Positions 32,004-34,791 of a DNA stretch of 34,791 nt are shown here, piece after piece; within the stretch, counting starts at the first letter, position 1; each line of letters begins with the position of its first letter. The notes under the pieces were generated by a model, which was not told where the DNA came from, ran no database searches, and saw only the letters and a program-made list of their open reading frames with translations. The stretch comes from Bacteroidales bacterium (GTDB lineage: Bacteria; Bacteroidota; Bacteroidia; Bacteroidales; F082), in NCBI GenBank assembly GCA_016936355.1, contig JAFGYB010000013.1:1-34791 (forward strand), read 5' to 3'. The position numbers and the translations under genes are program-made.

Positions 32004-33137
32004 ATGGCAACACCCGGTATTCTGGAGATCAGCTTCATCAGTCTTTTTCTGCTGGCATTTCTTATCCAAATGATTTACTACTGGGGATTTTTTTCCCGGT
32101 TGGCCTTTAAGAAAATGCAGGCTCCGGATACACCAAAAGAAAACATTCCGGTTTCTGTTGTCATTGCCGCCCGCAACGAATACCGCCACCTGTCGGAAAA
32201 CCTTCCGGTAATCCTGGAACAGGACTATCCTAATTTTGAGGTCGTGGTGGTGAACCACGCTTCCGATGATGATTCTCAGGAACTGCTCAAAGACTTTCAG
32301 AAAAAATACAAACACCTGAAAGTGGTGCACATTGAAAAGGATCTGAATTTCTTCAAAGGCAAAAAATTCCCTTTGTCGCTGGGCATCAAATCAGCCACAC
32401 ACGAAACCCTGTTGTTGACGGACGCCGACTGTCGTCCCAATTCCAAATCATGGATCAAAACCATGGCGGCACAATACCAGAACAAGGCACAAATGGTGTT
32501 GGGTTACGGACCCTATTTCACCGAAAAGGGACTGGCCAACCGGGTGGTACGTTACGACACGTTTATGGTAGCCCTGCAGTACCTGTCGTTTGCCCTGGCA
32601 GGGAAACCTTATATGGGAGTTGGCAGGAACCTTTCCTACAAAAAAGAACTGTTCCTCAAAAACAAAGGGTTTACTTCGCACTACAACCTGGTTTCGGGTG
32701 ATGACGATCTGTTTGTCAGCAAAGTGGCCAACAAAGAAAATACGGTGGTCGAACTGGCTCCTGATACTTTTGTTTATTCGGAACCCAAACACAGCATGGG
32801 CGCCTGGATGACCCAGAAAAAAAGACATCTCAGTACCGGAAGTCACTACAAAAGCGGCACCCGTTTTCTGCTGGGGCTGTACGGCTCAAGTATGGCGCTG
32901 TATTATGCAGCGCTTCTTGCCATGATCGCATTGCTCCCCTTACTGAATTTCTGGATGATCATTCCGGCAGCGGCCCTGGTGCTACGCTTCTTCACCCGCC
33001 TGCTGATTCATCAAAAAGTGCTCACCCGATTGCACGAAAAACATTTATTGCTATTTTCGCTTTGGTGGGAACCTGTATACATCCTCATCATACCCCTGAT
33101 TGCAATCAGAAGAAGTAAGTCAGTTCAATGGAAATAA
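32004..33137 (+). CDS. Membrane-bound GT2 glycosyltransferase
   Basis: The 377-residue protein has an N-terminal membrane span (about 8-30), a cytoplasmic GT-A domain (about 48-270) and two to three C-terminal spans (about 285-360). Catalytic landmarks are VSVVIAARNE, VVVNHASDDDS, the metal-binding D-A-D in LLTDADCRPN, the acid motif SGDDDLFV and a K-K-R-H-L-S segment where processive enzymes have Q-x-x-R-W. This layout resembles synthases of exopolysaccharide or glycolipid in Bacteroidota. Its last ten bases overlap the start of the sigma factor gene, so translation of the two is probably coupled. Donor and product are unknown. Confidence 0.88.
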   Translation: MATPGILEISFISLFLLAFLIQMIYYWGFFSRLAFKKMQAPDTPKENIPVSVVIAARNEYRHLSENLPVILEQDYPNFEVVVVNHASDDDSQELLKDFQKKYKHLKVVHIEKDLNFFKGKKFPLSLGIKSATHETLLLTDADCRPNSKSWIKTMAAQYQNKAQMVLGYGPYFTEKGLANRVVRYDTFMVALQYLSFALAGKPYMGVGRNLSYKKELFLKNKGFTSHYNLVSGDDDLFVSKVANKENTVVELAPDTFVYSEPKHSMGAWMTQKKRHLSTGSHYKSGTRFLLGLYGSSMALYYAALLAMIALLPLLNFWMIIPAAALVLRFFTRLLIHQKVLTRLHEKHLLLFSLWWEPVYILIIPLIAIRRSKSVQWK

Positions 33138-33730
33138 AATTAACCGGTAAAGGAAAAAGAGACTACAAGCTCATACAGCAGGCTTTACAGGAAGGCGATC
33201 AGTCGGCCTATACCCAACTGCTTAAATACTACCGGGATGCCCTTTATTTTTCCATGCTTAAGATGACCCAAAATCCCATGGATGCCGAAGACCTGACCAT
33301 TGAAGCTTTTGCCAAAGCATTTAAGAACCTCGATCAGTACGTACCCGAATACGCTTTCAGTACCTGGTTGTTCAAGATTGCCAACAACAATGCCATCGAC
33401 TTCATCCGCAACCGGAAAAAAGAATCGGTGATGAGCAACAAGGACTTCGACCAGGAAACCGATGAGCACCAGCATTCGAAAGTAGCCGGAGAGGCACTCG
33501 ATCCCGAAGAACAGTTTATCCGCTCCCAGAAAATCGACCTCGTTCACGAAGTGGTGGACAAACTCAAACCCCACTACAAAAAACTCATTGAGTTGCGATA
33601 CTTTAAGGAACGCTCGTACGATGAGATTATGCAGGAACTGGACCTGCCCCTGGGCACCATTAAGGCCCAGTTGTTCCGCGCCCGCGAACTGCTGTACAAC
33701 ATCCTGAAGAATGCGAGGGAGAAACTCTAA
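33128..33730 (+). CDS. Sigma-70 family RNA polymerase sigma factor, ECF type
   Basis: The 200-residue protein has the two domains of an ECF sigma factor. Region 2 (about 25-95) contains YYRDALYFSMLKMTQNPMDA, the DLTIEAFAKAFKNLDQY core-binding helix and the -10-recognition helix FSTWLFKIANNNAIDFIRNR. Region 4 (about 135-195) ends in the helix-turn-helix YDEIMQELDLPLGTIKAQLF. A charged linker lies between. No anti-sigma gene follows: downstream are repeats and hutU. It overlaps the upstream membrane GT2 gene by ten bases, which suggests co-expression and perhaps an envelope-related regulon. The linkage is inference. Confidence 0.92.
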   Translation: MEIKLTGKGKRDYKLIQQALQEGDQSAYTQLLKYYRDALYFSMLKMTQNPMDAEDLTIEAFAKAFKNLDQYVPEYAFSTWLFKIANNNAIDFIRNRKKESVMSNKDFDQETDEHQHSKVAGEALDPEEQFIRSQKIDLVHEVVDKLKPHYKKLIELRYFKERSYDEIMQELDLPLGTIKAQLFRARELLYNILKNAREKL

Positions 33731-33764
33731 TCGTTAACCGTTAATCGATACCCTGAGCAAAAAG

Positions 33765-33887
33765 CCTGTCATTTAGACTGAAGGAAGAAATCTCCTTCTT
33801 TTGTCATGCTGAAAGTATTGAAGCATCTCTTTCCTAATACAGATCCTTTATTTCGTTTCACTCCACTTAGGATGACAGGTTTTTTTC
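33765..33887. repeat. REP-like inverted repeat, possibly also a terminator
   Basis: The ends are exact inverted copies, CCTGTCAT (33765-33772) and ATGACAGG (33872-33879), and the second is followed by a run of seven T. Inside are two related head-to-tail units, GTCATTTAGACTGAAGGAAG and GTCATGCTGAAAGTATTGAA, each ending in ATCTC, then a right arm TTTCGTTTCACTCCACTTAG. This resembles the GTCATTCTGAGCGAAG-type dispersed intergenic repeats I know from Bacteroidota genomes. It lies 34 bases after the sigma factor gene and could end that transcript. Confidence 0.65.
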
Positions 33888-33937
33888 CGTGGTTCAAAGC
33901 CGGACTTCCTCCTGTCTGCCTTCTACATAAGTCAAGG

Positions 33938-33959
33938 GTTCCTTCGAAGTTCCTTCGAA
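33938..33959. repeat. Tandem 11-base repeat (two exact copies)
   Basis: GTTCCTTCGAA occurs twice without a gap, each copy containing the palindrome TTCGAA. Only two copies are present and no function is evident. Confidence 0.7.
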
Positions 33960-34194
33960 GTTAACTCGTAGTTCATTCGTACTTTATACGTATGAAATTG
34001 AACAAACTACGGTTTATTTACGGTTTTACTATGTATTTAACATAGTCTCAGGTGGGAGTTGCACAGGAGGCAGATACTCAATACTTCTTTCAGGGTATAG
34101 GTAAAAGTAACCTCCAGCTTACAAAAATCACAAGTACTATTTTACTCCTATTGAAAAACTTCCGACTTCAATCTCCCGACTTCCGACTTCTTTT

Positions 34195-34202
34195 TACCTT
34201 TG
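34195..34202 (+). promoter_or_regulatory. Promoter -7 box before hutU
   Basis: TACCTTTG matches TAnnTTTG exactly and lies 19 bases before the hutU ATG. It directly follows the CCGACTT repeats. A TTG at the -33 spacing is not seen. Confidence 0.55.
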
Positions 34203-34221
34203 CATGGCAAAACTTTAAAAC

Positions 34222-34791
34222 ATGGACAACAACAGTTTTCAACAAGCTATTTTACAGGGAATTCCGGAAACACTTCCCGCCCCCAAACCCTACGATAAAA
34301 GCATAAGTCATGCACCAATAAGGAAAGATATTCTTTCGGATAAAGAAAAGAAGCTGGCACTGAAAAACGCTTTGCGTTATTTTCCTGAGAAATTCCATGC
34401 CGAACTGGCCCCTGAATTTGCAGATGAGCTCAAAAAATACGGCCGTATTTACATGTATCGTTTTCGTCCCGATTATGAAATGGTTGCCCGTCCGGTTTCA
34501 GAATATCCGGCGAAATCGAAACAGGCAGCAGCCATCATGCTCATGATTCAGAACAACTTGAATCCTGCCGTGGCACAGCATCCGCATGAGCTGATCACCT
34601 ACGGAGGCAACGGCGCCGTGTTCATGAACTGGGCGCAATACCTGCTCACCATGCAGTACCTCGCCACCATGACCGATGAACAAACGCTGGTGATGTATTC
34701 GGGCCATCCGCAGGGGCTGTTTCCGTCACACAAAGACGCTCCCAGGGTTGTTGTTACCAACGGTATGGTTATTCCCAATTATTCAGCACAG
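34222..34791 (+). CDS. hutU: Urocanate hydratase, 5' part (runs off right edge)
   Basis: The frame is open from the ATG at 34222 to the last base (190 residues). It contains the urocanase landmarks LKNALRYFPEKFHAELAPEF, LKKYGRIYMYRFRPDY, ELITYGGNGAVFMNWAQYLL, LATMTDEQTLVMYSGHP and GLFPSHKDAPRVVVTNGM, in the usual order. Urocanase adds water to urocanate, using tightly bound NAD+, to give imidazolonepropionate, the second step of histidine degradation. The first-step enzyme, HutH, is encoded at 23384-24904 on the other strand, so the pathway is not one operon here; other hut genes may lie past the edge. A promoter -7 box sits 19 bases upstream. Confidence 0.95.
   Translation, partial: MDNNSFQQAILQGIPETLPAPKPYDKSISHAPIRKDILSDKEKKLALKNALRYFPEKFHAELAPEFADELKKYGRIYMYRFRPDYEMVARPVSEYPAKSKQAAAIMLMIQNNLNPAVAQHPHELITYGGNGAVFMNWAQYLLTMQYLATMTDEQTLVMYSGHPQGLFPSHKDAPRVVVTNGMVIPNYSAQ

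Larger units (their letters stand above)
33731..34221. other. 490-base intergenic stretch with repeats and the hutU promoter
   Basis: No convincing gene lies here. The segment holds a REP-like inverted repeat (33765-33879), an 11-base unit in tandem (33938-33959), runs of CCGACTT (34162-34189), the imperfect doublet CGTTAACCGTTAATCG just after the sigma factor stop, and a promoter box for hutU. A frame of 84 codons at 34052 reads through the repeats and into hutU in another frame and is not credible. Confidence 0.7.

Noticed and set aside
34052..34306. An 84-codon frame before and across the hutU start
   Set aside because: It reads through intergenic repeats and continues out of frame into clear urocanase sequence.

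Overview
The window looks like chromosomal DNA of a Bacteroidota member, probably Bacteroidales or Marinilabiliales. The evidence is PKD-repeat surface proteins with a type IX secretion (gliding-associated) C-terminal domain, a fused MurF-Alr enzyme, a TonB receptor paired with a BtuG-like beta-propeller lipoprotein, a queuine tRNA-ribosyltransferase without the usual zinc cysteines, and promoter -7 boxes of the Bacteroidota form TAnnTTTG close upstream of many starts. I see no tRNA, rRNA, insertion sequence, phage gene or CRISPR array.

Region 1-10358 (minus strand) is surface and envelope biology. A PKD protein cut by the left edge is followed by a TlpA-like thioredoxin lipoprotein-style protein, an isochorismatase-fold hydrolase, and a 2086-residue PKD protein with 23 repeats. 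The two PKD proteins are paralogues, and the larger one was built by duplicating blocks of three or four repeats. A secreted YncE-like beta-propeller (10604-11602, plus) ends at a strong bidirectional hairpin terminator.

Region 11656-15595 (minus) is a three-gene glycosylation operon: an ArnT/PMT-like membrane transferase, a polyprenol-phosphate-sugar synthase-like GT2, and a second multi-spanning putative GT-C enzyme. Just upstream are murF-alr (peptidoglycan precursor synthesis) and pdxA (vitamin B6), probably one transcript from a promoter before pdxA.

Region 19401-22892 (minus) is a vitamin B12 uptake operon: promoter, cobalamin riboswitch, a candidate intrinsic terminator, a 32-residue leader ORF, a BtuB-like TonB receptor started at GTG, and a BtuG-like lipoprotein. 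A small thioredoxin-like gene is read divergently from it and converges, with a 4-base overlap, on hutH, which lies behind hisS.

Region 26519-33730 holds housekeeping and accessory genes: lptG behind tgt (minus), a plus-strand trio of GNAT acetyltransferase, PfkB kinase and pentapeptide-repeat protein, an AEC transporter (minus), and a membrane GT2 whose stop overlaps the start of an ECF-type sigma factor. After a 490-base intergenic stretch carrying a REP-like inverted repeat and short tandem repeats, the 5' part of hutU (urocanase) runs off the right edge, so two steps of histidine degradation lie about 10 kb apart on opposite strands.

I did not find a clearly new system. The best leads are the leader ORF inside the B12 operon, the zinc-ligand-free Tgt, the isochorismatase-fold protein with glycine at the nucleophile position, the near-identical TTG start contexts in the glycosylation operon, and the block-duplicated PKD giants. 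Functional calls come from motif recognition by eye, without database searches.
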